Position numbers and translations under genes: made by a program. A DNA stretch of 36,390 nucleotides from CAZVLQ01 sp964628185 (GTDB lineage Bacteria > Pseudomonadota > Zetaproteobacteria > Mariprofundales > Mariprofundaceae): contig CAZVLQ010000020.1 in NCBI GenBank assembly GCA_964628185.1, positions 1 to 36,390 of the forward strand. Direction: 5' to 3'. The first letter of the stretch is position 1, and each line of letters opens with the position of its first letter. This document shows positions 24,690 to 32,801 of the stretch, in pieces. The notes under the pieces were generated by a model. The model searched no databases, was not told the origin of the DNA, and saw nothing but the letters and a program-made list of their open reading frames with translations.

Positions 24690-25097
24690 GTGGATTTGTT
24701 GCAGTCGGTTCATAGCGGGCAGGCGCCCGGGGCGGTGGGTCCGTACAGTCAGGCAATACGGCATCATGATTTACTCTGGCTGTCCGGCCAGATCGGGCTC
24801 ATACCGGAAACCGGCAAGCTGGCCGGTGATGATCTCAGGGCGCAGGCGCTGCAGGTGATGCACAACCTAACAGCGGTGCTGGCGGCGGCGGGTTCAGGGC
24901 CATCCGACATTATCAAGGTCAATATCTACCTGACCGATATGGGCGATTTTGCTGAACTGAATGCGCTGTATGCCGAATGGCTGGGCGGTCACCGTCCGGC
25001 GAGGGCGACCGTGGCCGTGGCCGCATTGCCCCTGGGCGCCCGTGTTGAGATGGACCTGATCGCACGTATGCCGGAAGGTGCGCATGCAGGCGGCTAA
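24690..25097 (+). CDS. ridA: RidA-family reactive imine/enamine deaminase
   Basis: RidA hydrolyses reactive enamine and imine intermediates made by PLP enzymes such as threonine dehydratase. The 135-residue protein has GAVGPYSQAI, LWLSGQIGLIPETG, DIIKVNIYLTDM and the active-site Arg in RPARATV, followed by VEMDLIA. The start is GTG 24690, with GGGGACAGG immediately upstream. It follows spoT by 11 bases, as in pseudomonad-like gene orders where recG would come next. Here a glycan module intervenes. Confidence 0.93.
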   Translation: MDLLQSVHSGQAPGAVGPYSQAIRHHDLLWLSGQIGLIPETGKLAGDDLRAQALQVMHNLTAVLAAAGSGPSDIIKVNIYLTDMGDFAELNALYAEWLGGHRPARATVAVAALPLGARVEMDLIARMPEGAHAGG

Positions 25098-27336
25098 ACG
25101 CACCGTTAAAATCGCCTTTATCTCTTCCTGGATGCCCCGACGTTGCGGTATTGCCACGTTTACATCGGATATGATCGAACATGCAGGGCGGGCGGCGAAA
25201 GGATGCATGCAGCCGTGCGTGATCGCCATGGAGGCGTTCGAACCGCTGCATTACGGCGATGAAGTTCGTTGCGTGGTCCACCGTGAGCGCAAGAAGGACT
25301 ATATTGCCGCTGCCGATTACATCAATTTCAGCGGTGTGAATCTTGTTGTCCTCCAGCATGAATTCGGTCTGTTTGGTGGCGATGCGGGGGCTTATATCAC
25401 CCTGCTGCTGGGACGTCTGAACGTTCCGGTGATCACCACGCTGCACACCATCCTTGAACAACCTGATACACAGCAGCGCCGGGTAATTACGGATGTCGCC
25501 AATGCATCCGCCAGGCTGGTGGTAATGAGCCGGCGGGGCGTCGCCATGCTGCGGGATATTTATGGCATTGCCGGAGAGAAGGTTGAATTTCTGCCGCATG
25601 GCCTGCCGGCGCTTTCATTTTCAAATTCCGCTCCCTTCAAGCACGAGCTGGGATTCCACCAGCGCAAAATTGTCCTCACCTTTGGCTTGCTGAGCCGTAA
25701 CAAGGGCATTGAATGGGCCGTCCGGGCCCTGCCGGATGTGGTTCGCGCGCATCCGGATATTCTCTATCTCGTACTCGGCGCCACGCATCCGGAAGTGAAA
25801 AAGGCGGATGGAGAGGAATACCGGCTCTCCCTTCGGCGCCTGGTAAAGGATCTCGGGCTGGAAAAGCATGTGGTGTTTATCAACCGTTTTGTGACGGATG
25901 AAGAACTGCACCGCTACCTGAGTGCAGCCGACTATTATCTGACGCCCTACCTGTCCCGTGAGCAGATCACGAGCGGTACGCTGGCCTTTGCCCTGGGATT
26001 GGGCAAGGCGGTGATTTCCACGCCCTACTGGTACGCAGAGGAACTGCTGGCCGACGGGCGGGGTATCCTGGTTCCATTTCGGGATGAGGCGGCAATCACC
26101 GCGGCGCTCATGAATCTGCTGGAGGATCCGGATGCATGCGAAGCGATGCGCCGGCGCGCTTTCGATTACGGCCGCGCCATGACCTGGCCCAAGGTGGGGG
26201 AAGGCTACTGGCGCCTATTTCTTGCCTGTGCCACGGACCGGATTGTACCGGTTCGGACCACCGGATTTACCCCTGCTTCGCATATCTCGGTTGTGGACCT
26301 GCCGGAATTGCGGCTGGATCATTTCCAGCGTCTGACGGATGATACAGGTATCATCCAGCATGCGGTTCATACCGTGCCGGATCGCCGTCACGGCTATTGC
26401 ACCGACGACAATGCCCGTGCTCTGGAGGTCATGGTGCGCCTGTATCGCCAGCGCAAGGATGTGAATTCGCTGCGCCTGCTCGATATCTATCTTGCCTTTC
26501 TGCTGCAAGCCCGCAAAGAGGACGGCACATTCAACAATTTTATGTCGTTTGATCGTCGCTTTCTTGCACCCGTACGGTCCGATGACGCCTCCGCCAGGGC
26601 AATCCAGGCGCTGGGTGCGCTGATCGCATGGCCGCCCAGGCCATCCCTTACCATGCTTGCAAGCACCATTTTCAGGGCTGCCATAGCAGCGACCTGTTAC
26701 AGTTTACGCGGGCGCGCCTACGAAATTCTGGGCCTGGCCGATTACCTCAGGGAATTCCCGGATGATTCGGATATGCGCCGGGAAATGAAACGGGCGACGG
26801 ACGAGATTGTGCAGGCATTCCATGTCACCGCTACGGCCGACTGGCAGTGGTTTGAGGATTGCCTGACGTATGACAATGCCGTATTGCCGCATGCCCTGTT
26901 CGTCGCCGCACGCATACTGAAAAATGATGCCTGGCGGGCCGTCGCCGTGGACGCCTGTCGTTTCCTTGTGAGCGCGACGTATGCCGATAATCATTTTTCC
27001 TTTGTGGGCTGTCATGGCTGGTATCCGAAGGATGGGGAAAAAGCGCAGTATGACCAGCAGCCCCTTGACGCCGCCTCCACGGTGCGCATGTTGCGCGCGG
27101 CATTTGATGCTACGGATGATACCTATTACCTTGGCCTGGAGCGCAAGGCTTTTGACTGGTTTCTGGGTGAGAATGACGGTCATGTCGCCCTGTTTGACTT
27201 CGCATCCAAAGGCTGCTTTGATGGTCTCACGCCCGACGGGGTTAATGCCAACCAGGGTGCTGAAAGTCTGATCGCATATACACTCGCTCACCTGAGTATT
27301 GAAGAGGTGCAGGTGGATAAGAACAGTAGGCAGTAG
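25084..27336 (+). CDS. GT4-type glycosyltransferase fused to a C-terminal helical-toroid domain
   Basis: The 750-residue protein has a retaining GT-B glycosyltransferase (about residues 8-390). It shows an N-terminal strand ending MPRRCGIATFTSD, a hinge segment FGLLSRNKGIEWA, and a donor-site region YLSREQITSGTLAFALGLGKAVI. From about residue 405 a different domain begins, rich in helices. Its motifs include GYCTDDNARALE, FEDCLTYDNAVLPHAL, YDQQPLDAAS and GVNANQGAESLIAY, resembling an (alpha/alpha) six-hairpin toroid of glycoside-processing enzymes. No signal peptide is present, so it is cytoplasmic. ATG 25084 has GGAAGG upstream and overlaps ridA. The final codons lie in a heptamer repeat. 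Acceptor and product are unknown; GH130 neighbours suggest mannosides. Confidence 0.82.
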   Translation: MQAAKRTVKIAFISSWMPRRCGIATFTSDMIEHAGRAAKGCMQPCVIAMEAFEPLHYGDEVRCVVHRERKKDYIAAADYINFSGVNLVVLQHEFGLFGGDAGAYITLLLGRLNVPVITTLHTILEQPDTQQRRVITDVANASARLVVMSRRGVAMLRDIYGIAGEKVEFLPHGLPALSFSNSAPFKHELGFHQRKIVLTFGLLSRNKGIEWAVRALPDVVRAHPDILYLVLGATHPEVKKADGEEYRLSLRRLVKDLGLEKHVVFINRFVTDEELHRYLSAADYYLTPYLSREQITSGTLAFALGLGKAVISTPYWYAEELLADGRGILVPFRDEAAITAALMNLLEDPDACEAMRRRAFDYGRAMTWPKVGEGYWRLFLACATDRIVPVRTTGFTPASHISVVDLPELRLDHFQRLTDDTGIIQHAVHTVPDRRHGYCTDDNARALEVMVRLYRQRKDVNSLRLLDIYLAFLLQARKEDGTFNNFMSFDRRFLAPVRSDDASARAIQALGALIAWPPRPSLTMLASTIFRAAIAATCYSLRGRAYEILGLADYLREFPDDSDMRREMKRATDEIVQAFHVTATADWQWFEDCLTYDNAVLPHALFVAARILKNDAWRAVAVDACRFLVSATYADNHFSFVGCHGWYPKDGEKAQYDQQPLDAASTVRMLRAAFDATDDTYYLGLERKAFDWFLGENDGHVALFDFASKGCFDGLTPDGVNANQGAESLIAYTLAHLSIEEVQVDKNSRQ

Positions 27337-27363
27337 ACTGACAACTGAACACTGACGACTGAC
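27322..27363. repeat. Heptamer-repeat array at the end of the first glycosyltransferase gene
   Basis: Six consecutive 7-base units: AACAGTA, GGCAGTA, GACTGAC, AACTGAA, CACTGAC, GACTGAC. The core changes from CAGT to CTGA while the period stays at seven. The gene's stop codon TAG (27334-27336) lies within the second unit, so the last four residues (NSRQ) are encoded by the array. The pattern is of the type called STRR (short tandemly repeated repetitive) heptamers. Confidence 0.75.
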
Positions 27364-27381
27364 CTTAAAGGGGGGATTGCC

Positions 27382-28605
27382 ATGAAGCCCATTGTTATGG
27401 TCTCCAGTTGGCCGCCGCGGCTGTGCGGTATCGCCACCTTCGCCGAGGAGGCACGGGAATTTATTCAGAAACACAATCCGGGCCGCGACGTGCTCGTGAT
27501 CAGTCATACGGATGGCGCGGGTGACGGCGTCTTTCCCCTGATTGACATGGCGCGGCCGGACTGGTGGAAGCCGGTGGTCAGGAAGATTGAAGCACTTGAT
27601 CCGTATGCGGTGCACATCGAACATGAATATGGCCTGTATGAATATCGTGATGATCGCGGCAAGGGCGATGGCAATGCCGGGTTTCTTTCCCTGCTGGGGG
27701 CGATATCCGGTTATCCGGTTATCGTTGAGCCGCATACGATTCATGGGCGCATGAATGAATTCGAGGCCAATTTTGTGTATCAAATGTGCAAACGCACCGA
27801 TGTGGTGTTGTTCAAGTGCGACTATCAGAAATGGCGGCTGGACTGGACGATGCGCGGTTTCGGCTGGGAGACGCCGAAGAATGTGATGGTGATTCCGCAT
27901 GGCGCCCGCCCCGATCGGCGCTGGCCGGTGGAGGATATTCCGCGGCTGCGCGCTGAACTGGGTCTGGATAAGGTGGCGACGCTCGGGCCCCATCTGGTCG
28001 GCCTGGTCGGCTGGATTCAGTCCAACAAGCGTTGGGATATTCTCATCTCCATGTGGAAGGAGATTTATCAGGAAATCAAGCATCGGACTGGCGAGGAATG
28101 GGATTTGCTGGCAGCGGGCGCCATGCGTGACCCTGCTCATAAAGGGGACTACGAGCGCTATAAAAGCGGCGTGGAGATGCTCGAAGGCGAAGGTTTGGCG
28201 CATTATTTCGAGTTCGTGCCACGCGGCGATATCTATTACAAGGTCATGGCCGTGTGCGATTTTATCGTACTGCCTTCCATGGATGAAACCCAGTCCGGCA
28301 CCCTGGCCCGGATTATTGCGCTGAACAAGCCTTATATTACCACGGCGCCAATGGAGGGATTGACCTCGCAAACGCTGGAATCCGACGGCGGCCTGCTATT
28401 TACCACCAAAGAAATGCTCAAGGAAAAAACAATCCGGCTGGCGTGTTCCGAAACACTGCGCATGCAATTCGGCAATAACCTTAAGCATTATCTGGATGAT
28501 GTCGTTTCATGGGACGTCGTAGCCGAACAATACAATAAGGCCTATGTGCTGGCGCGCAAGGCGAAAAAAACGGGAGAAAAACCGGAACTCCCCATGGAAT
28601 TCTGA
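27382..28605 (+). CDS. Glycosyltransferase, GT-B fold (GT4-like)
   Basis: The 407-residue protein starts MKPIVMVSSWPPRLCGIATF, the same opening as the first glycosyltransferase of the module. It then shows IEHEYGLYEY, a hinge HLVGLVGWIQSNKRWD and a donor-site stretch LPSMDETQSGTLARIIALNKPYI with the family's E-x-glycine pattern. A strong ribosome-binding site (AAAGGGGGG) precedes the ATG. The stop overlaps the start of the GH130 gene (TGATG), so the two are translated together. It is cytoplasmic, without a signal peptide. The transferred sugar cannot be read from the sequence; mannose is inferred from its neighbours. Confidence 0.8.
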   Translation: MKPIVMVSSWPPRLCGIATFAEEAREFIQKHNPGRDVLVISHTDGAGDGVFPLIDMARPDWWKPVVRKIEALDPYAVHIEHEYGLYEYRDDRGKGDGNAGFLSLLGAISGYPVIVEPHTIHGRMNEFEANFVYQMCKRTDVVLFKCDYQKWRLDWTMRGFGWETPKNVMVIPHGARPDRRWPVEDIPRLRAELGLDKVATLGPHLVGLVGWIQSNKRWDILISMWKEIYQEIKHRTGEEWDLLAAGAMRDPAHKGDYERYKSGVEMLEGEGLAHYFEFVPRGDIYYKVMAVCDFIVLPSMDETQSGTLARIIALNKPYITTAPMEGLTSQTLESDGGLLFTTKEMLKEKTIRLACSETLRMQFGNNLKHYLDDVVSWDVVAEQYNKAYVLARKAKKTGEKPELPMEF

Positions 28606-29543
28606 TGCGGGAGGCGCAACTGTTCCATCGGCATGAAGGTGGTCCCGTCCTGTCGGCCGGAGACCTCCCCTGGCCGGTGAATTCGGTATTCAATGCCGGC
28701 GCCGCGTTGCTGGATAATGAAACCCTGCTCATGCTGCGGGTTGAAGATCGCCGCGGTTGCTCACATTTTGTCATCGCACGCAGTTCCGACGGCATCGGCG
28801 ACTGGCGGGTGGACGCCAAACCGGTCTTCAGCCCGGATACCGGTCATCCTGAAGAGGTATGGGGGGTGGAAGACCCGAGGCTGACCTGGATTGAGGATAT
28901 CGGGATATGGGCCATGGCCTATACGGCCTATTCGGATCGGGGCGTGCTGGTTTCGCTGGCGACGACCACCGATTTTACCACTTTTGACCGGCAGGGCCCG
29001 GTGCTGGCGCCGGACAACAAGGATGCGGCGCTGTTCCCCTTGCGTTTTGACGGTCGCTACGCCATGTTGCACCGGCCGGTGCCCGCCACCCCCGGTCACG
29101 CCGCCAATATCTGGATTGCATTCTCCCCGGATCTGGTGCACTGGGGCGGCCATCGGCAGATCATGGCCGCCCGCGGCCCGGGCCGGTGGGATGCGGCCAG
29201 GATCGGTGTCGGGCCGCCGCCCATGGCGACATCCGAAGGCTGGCTGTTGCTCTACCACGGCGTGCGACGCATTGCCGGACAGGATGTTTATCGCCTCGGT
29301 CTGGCGTTGCTGGACCTCGAGGATCCCGCCCGTGTGATCCGGCGCGGGGACGCCTGGGTGCTGGCGCCGCAGACATCCTTTGAGCGCAGCGGAGATGTGA
29401 ACAATGTGGTTTTTCCCTGCGGCTGGACCTGTACCGGCGATGAACTCCACCTGTATTACGGTGCTGCCGACACGACGATGGCACTGGCTACGGCAAGCCT
29501 TACGGAAGTACTGGACTGGCTGAAACGATCAGTACAACCATGA
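28605..29543 (+). CDS. GH130-family mannoside phosphorylase or mannosidase (first copy)
   Basis: GH130 enzymes are five-bladed beta-propellers that cleave beta-mannosides, mostly by phosphorolysis to mannose 1-phosphate. The 312-residue protein has NSVFNAGAALL, the family hallmark GVEDPR (Glu89-Arg92, with the catalytic Asp90), HRPVPATPG and LLLYHGV. It ends with a blade containing YYGAAD. The position where the second copy has KIGPG reads RIGVG, a Lys-to-Arg change near the expected phosphate site. There is no signal peptide. It is coupled to the preceding glycosyltransferase by TGATG, and to the next by ATGA. Confidence 0.85.
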   Translation: MREAQLFHRHEGGPVLSAGDLPWPVNSVFNAGAALLDNETLLMLRVEDRRGCSHFVIARSSDGIGDWRVDAKPVFSPDTGHPEEVWGVEDPRLTWIEDIGIWAMAYTAYSDRGVLVSLATTTDFTTFDRQGPVLAPDNKDAALFPLRFDGRYAMLHRPVPATPGHAANIWIAFSPDLVHWGGHRQIMAARGPGRWDAARIGVGPPPMATSEGWLLLYHGVRRIAGQDVYRLGLALLDLEDPARVIRRGDAWVLAPQTSFERSGDVNNVVFPCGWTCTGDELHLYYGAADTTMALATASLTEVLDWLKRSVQP

Positions 29544-30910
29544 GAACCGCGAATACACGCGAAATGAAAATAGCCCTGCTTTCACCCATCGCCTGGCGCA
29601 CGCCGCCTGTGGCCTATGGTCCATGGGAGCAGGTGGTGTCGCTGTTGGCGGAGGGGATGGTGGAACGGGGCCTGGATGTAACGCTGTTCGCCACCGCCGA
29701 CTCTCAAACCCGCGCCCATTTGCATGCCGTCTGCCCCAGGCCATACGAGGAAGATGCGACCATCAACCCCAAGGTGTGGGAATGCCTGCATATCTCGGAA
29801 CTGTTTGAACACGCGGGCGAATTCGACATCATCCACAATCATTTTGATTTTCTGCCGCTGGCCTGGACGCGGCTGGTTGGTACGCCGGTGGTTTCGACCA
29901 TTCACGGCTTTTCATCGCCGGATATTCTGCCCGTGTATGAAAAATACAATGCGGATGTCCATTATATTTCCATCAGCGATGCCGATCGCAGCCCGAAGCT
30001 CGATTACACGGCTACCATCCACCACGGCATTGATCTGTCCCGTTTTACCTTCCGTGAGACGCCCGGTAACTACCTGTTGTTTTTCGGCCGCATGCACCCG
30101 GACAAGGGTGCGGCCGAGGCGATCAGGATTGCCCGTGCCGCCGATATGCCGCTCATCATGGCCGGGCCGATACAGGATGAGGCCTATTTTTCCGCCCGTG
30201 TAGAGCCATATATCGACGGCGCGAGGGTGAAATATGCGGGTAGCGTGGGACCTCACGAACGCGACCGGCTGCTGGGCGGGGCGCGTGCACTGTTACATCT
30301 GATCGCCTTTGCCGAGCCGTTCGGATTGTCCGTGGTGGAGGCCATGGCCTGCGGCACGCCTGCCATCGCCATAGCCCGCGGCTCGATGCCGGAGATCATT
30401 CGCGATGGCAAAACGGGCTTTCTGGTGAAGAATGCGCAGGAGGCCGTTTGCGCCGTGGCGCATCTGGATGAGGTTTCGAGAGAGGCTTGTCGGCGGGAGG
30501 CCGAGACCCGTTTTTCCGCCGCCCGCATGGTGGATGACTACATACGGGTCTACGAGAAAATTCTGGCCGGCCAGGAGTGGCGCCGGCCATGGGGATTTTA
30601 TGAGGTGCTCGCCGATGAGCCGGACCACAAGGTTAAGCGCATTACCGTGTGTCCCGGCCGGCGCCTGTCGCTGCAACGCCATCGGCGACGCGACGAGCAC
30701 TGGCATATCATCAAGGGAAGGGGCGATATACGGCTGAACGGGAAGGATATCGCCGTCGCCGGCGGGGATTCCGTGGATATTCCGCGTGGCACGCTGCATC
30801 GTATCGCCAACACGGGATCGGAAGATGTCGTGTTTATCGAAGTGCAGTGCGGCGACTATTTCGGCGAGGATGATATCGAGCGTATCGAGGATGATTATGG
30901 CAGGGCCTGA
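29540..30910 (+). CDS. GT4 glycosyltransferase fused to a type II phosphomannose-isomerase cupin
   Basis: Residues 1-345 form a GT4 glycosyltransferase with PVAYGPWEQVVSLLAEG, NHFDFLPLAW, a hinge FGRMHPDKGAAEA and the donor motif AEPFGLSVVEAMACGTPAIA. Residues 348-456 match the C-terminal isomerase domain of ManC/AlgA: RPWGFYEVL, VKRITVCPGRRLSLQ, IPRGTLHRI and GEDDIERIEDDYGR. In the cupin metal motif the usual HHHRAEH reads HRRRDEH: His381 and Glu386 remain but the other two His are Arg, so isomerase activity is doubtful. ATG 29540 overlaps the previous stop (ATGA); ATG 29564 is an alternative start. The fusion points to a mannose-based substrate. Confidence 0.82.
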   Translation: MRTANTREMKIALLSPIAWRTPPVAYGPWEQVVSLLAEGMVERGLDVTLFATADSQTRAHLHAVCPRPYEEDATINPKVWECLHISELFEHAGEFDIIHNHFDFLPLAWTRLVGTPVVSTIHGFSSPDILPVYEKYNADVHYISISDADRSPKLDYTATIHHGIDLSRFTFRETPGNYLLFFGRMHPDKGAAEAIRIARAADMPLIMAGPIQDEAYFSARVEPYIDGARVKYAGSVGPHERDRLLGGARALLHLIAFAEPFGLSVVEAMACGTPAIAIARGSMPEIIRDGKTGFLVKNAQEAVCAVAHLDEVSREACRREAETRFSAARMVDDYIRVYEKILAGQEWRRPWGFYEVLADEPDHKVKRITVCPGRRLSLQRHRRRDEHWHIIKGRGDIRLNGKDIAVAGGDSVDIPRGTLHRIANTGSEDVVFIEVQCGDYFGEDDIERIEDDYGRA

Positions 30911-30961
30911 CCTCAGGAGCTTGTATGATTGCAAGACCGGGCTCTTTTAACCCTGCTGAGG

Positions 30962-30998
30962 TTGATTTCTCGAATATGTAATCTATGATAGAATCATA
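30962..30998 (+). promoter_or_regulatory. Promoter with overlapping palindromic operator of the toxin-antitoxin pair
   Basis: TTGATT (30962-30967) is followed after 16 bases by TATGAT (30984-30989). The -10 hexamer is the left arm of the palindrome TATGAT-AGA-ATCATA (30984-30998). An operator laid over the -10 box is the standard layout for autorepression by an antitoxin. The start codon of the antitoxin is 25 bases downstream. Confidence 0.7.
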
Positions 30999-31023
30999 TT
31001 TTTTGTATTAGCGAGGACTTGCC

Positions 31024-31290
31024 ATGAGAAACATTACTGCGACAGAACTAGCCAGAAATCTGCGTCAGGTGTTGGATAACATCATGTCCACGCATGAAGA
31101 ATATGTCATTGAACGGAACCACCGGCAAATCGCCCGTATTGTTCCCGGCGCCGGACAACAGACAGCGCTTGAAGCCATGACCGACCTGTACAGAACCTTG
31201 TCGGAGGATGCAGCAGAAAACTGGCTCAAGGACAGTCAGAGTATGGCAAGCACGAACAGTGAGGAAATTCGTAATCCATGGGGTTCCTGA
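31024..31290 (+). CDS. Phd/YefM-type antitoxin
   Basis: The 88-residue protein begins MRNITATELARNLRQVLDNI, followed by EEYVIERNHRQIARIVP. This is the DNA-binding Phd/YefM fold with its 'x-I-x-R-x-x-x-P-x-A-x-I-V-P'-like strand. The C-terminal part (DLYRTLSEDAAENWLKD) would wrap around the toxin. It overlaps the PIN toxin gene by 13 bases, the usual antitoxin-first arrangement. GAGG lies 8 bases before the ATG. Local base composition is more A+T-rich than the flanking glycan genes, in keeping with acquisition as a module. Confidence 0.82.
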   Translation: MRNITATELARNLRQVLDNIMSTHEEYVIERNHRQIARIVPGAGQQTALEAMTDLYRTLSEDAAENWLKDSQSMASTNSEEIRNPWGS

Positions 31291-31682
31291 TTGACACCTG
31301 CATCTGGATTGATGTGGAGCAGGGCCATCTTGCGCCCGGAGATGTCGCATCTGTCACGGGTGTAATGCCCGTATTTATCTCGCCGGTAACCATTGCGGAG
31401 TTGAAATTCGGCGTGGAAGCCGCGGCGGAAGCCTCGATACGCCAGAAACGGCTGGCGGCCCTGCGCCGTTTGCGGAACAAGCCTTTGTTGACGATTGATG
31501 GTAATACCGGTGAAATCTTCGGTGGGCTGGCCGCGGCCATCAAGAATGCGGGAAGACAGCATCGTTACCGCGTGCAGGATTTATGGCTTGCCAGTCAGGC
31601 CATCCAGCATGGCTACCATCTGCTTACCCGCAACCGGCAGGATTTTATGGATATTCCTGGCCTTGATCTTGCCGTGATTTGA
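31278..31682 (+). CDS. PIN-domain ribonuclease toxin, VapC-like
   Basis: The 134-residue protein has PIN-domain acidic residues at the expected places: Asp6 (LIDTCIWID), Glu41 (VTIAELKFGV) and Asp101 (VQDLWLASQAI), with LLTRNRQDF near the C-terminus. PIN toxins cleave tRNA or rRNA in the presence of Mg2+ or Mn2+. It is cotranscribed with the upstream Phd-type antitoxin. All key residues are present, so the pair looks functional. Confidence 0.87.
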   Translation: MGFLIDTCIWIDVEQGHLAPGDVASVTGVMPVFISPVTIAELKFGVEAAAEASIRQKRLAALRRLRNKPLLTIDGNTGEIFGGLAAAIKNAGRQHRYRVQDLWLASQAIQHGYHLLTRNRQDFMDIPGLDLAVI

Positions 31683-31689
31683 ACGAACG

Positions 31690-31842
31690 ATGAAAATTAA
31701 AGAACCGGGCCCAAAACTGTGCTTTAATTCCGTAACCCTGACGCAGGACGAAGATGATGGCGGCTACGTTGTCGCTTTTCGGGACTTGCCCGAAGCCATT
31801 ACGCAGGGTGATATGGTGGAAAAACATGTCTCAGACACTTGA
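31690..31842 (+). pseudogene. Truncated HicB-like antitoxin remnant
   Basis: A 50-codon frame starts MKIKEPGPKLCFNSVTL and carries DDGGYVVAFRDLPEAITQGD, the hallmark N-terminal half of HicB (partial RNase H fold). It then stops shortly after, lacking the DNA-binding C-terminal part. The last 17 bases overlap the start of the second GH130 gene. No hicA toxin is next to it. It is probably the leftover of a HicAB module cut by rearrangement, though a short functional protein cannot be excluded. Confidence 0.7.
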
Positions 31843-32791
31843 TTTAACGCCTAAAACCGGTCCTGTAATCCACCGCTATGCGAAGAATCCGATTCTGACG
31901 CCGGCGGATGTGCCGTATCCGGTTTCAACGGTGCACAACGCCGCCGTGGTCAAATATGACGGGCGCTACATCATGCTGTTCCGCTCCCATCTGCATAACG
32001 GCCGTTCCGTGATCGGCATCGCCGAAAGCGATGACGGCTTCCACTTCTCGGTGCGGCGTGAGCCATGGCTGACGCCGGCGGCCGAAGGCGAGTTTGCTGA
32101 ATATGAGGCGTTCGGCGTGGAGGATCCGCGCATCTGCCGTATGGATGATACCTTTTACATCACCTACAGCGCCTATTCCGCTCATGGCGTACGCATTGCG
32201 CTGGCGAAAACGCATGATTTCAGAACAGTGGAACGGGTCGCACTGATTACCGGGGCGGACATGCGCAATGTCGTGCTGTTTCCACAGCGCTTTCATGGTC
32301 GTTATGTGCGTCTGGATCGCCCGCACGGCGACATTGCACCATGGTCGATATGGATGTCGTCATCACCCGATCTGATCCACTGGGGGGCGTCACGCCGCCT
32401 GATCGCACCTGTGCCGTATCACTGGGATGAAATGAAAATCGGGCCGGGGGCGACGCCGTTTGTCACCGGCCGGGGCTGGTTGTCCATCTATCACGGTGTG
32501 TTTGAAACCATGGGCGGGGCCGTGTACCGGCTGGGTGTCGCCCTGCATGCGCTGGATGATCCGGCCCGCATCCTTGGCGTCGCCGATGACTGGATTCTGG
32601 AGCCGGAAGCACCGTGGGAACGGGTCGGCTACGTGCCCAACGTTGTGTTCTGCTGCGGTGCCGTGCCGGAGGACGATGGTACGGTCAAGATTTACTGGGG
32701 CGGGGCGGATACCGTGATGTGCGTCGGCACGGCCTCCATTGAAGCCTTGGTGGATCTGTGTCTTGAGCGCGGCAGGCCGCCCCTGCCTTAA
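31826..32791 (+). CDS. GH130-family mannoside phosphorylase or mannosidase (second copy)
   Basis: This 321-residue beta-propeller is a clear paralog of the GH130 gene at 28605. It has YPVSTVHNAAVV, GVEDPR (Glu99-Arg102, with catalytic Asp100), LDRPHG, WDEMKIGPGATPF and IYHGV. The Lys in KIGPG and the Arg/His residues near LDRPHG are at positions that hold phosphate in characterised GH130 phosphorylases, so phosphorolysis is plausible. ATG 31826 is the likely start (GGTGGA upstream); the open frame extends 24 codons further without support. The toxin-antitoxin genes separate it from the rest of the glycan module. No signal peptide is present. Confidence 0.85.
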   Translation: MSQTLDLTPKTGPVIHRYAKNPILTPADVPYPVSTVHNAAVVKYDGRYIMLFRSHLHNGRSVIGIAESDDGFHFSVRREPWLTPAAEGEFAEYEAFGVEDPRICRMDDTFYITYSAYSAHGVRIALAKTHDFRTVERVALITGADMRNVVLFPQRFHGRYVRLDRPHGDIAPWSIWMSSSPDLIHWGASRRLIAPVPYHWDEMKIGPGATPFVTGRGWLSIYHGVFETMGGAVYRLGVALHALDDPARILGVADDWILEPEAPWERVGYVPNVVFCCGAVPEDDGTVKIYWGGADTVMCVGTASIEALVDLCLERGRPPLP

Positions 32792-32801
32792 ATCAAAAAA
32801 G

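Noticed and set aside
27322..27363. Heptamer arrays as a possible CRISPR
   Set aside because: Units are 7 bases with no spacers of regular length, and no cas genes are present.
26704..28371. Long reverse-strand open frame of 555 codons
   Set aside because: It lies antisense to two convincing glycosyltransferase genes, its translation is rich in His/Gln/Arg without domain motifs, and it arises from the high G+C third positions of the real genes. The same applies to the long reverse frames at 23194-24609, 12977-14359, 3459-4733 and 6093-7364.
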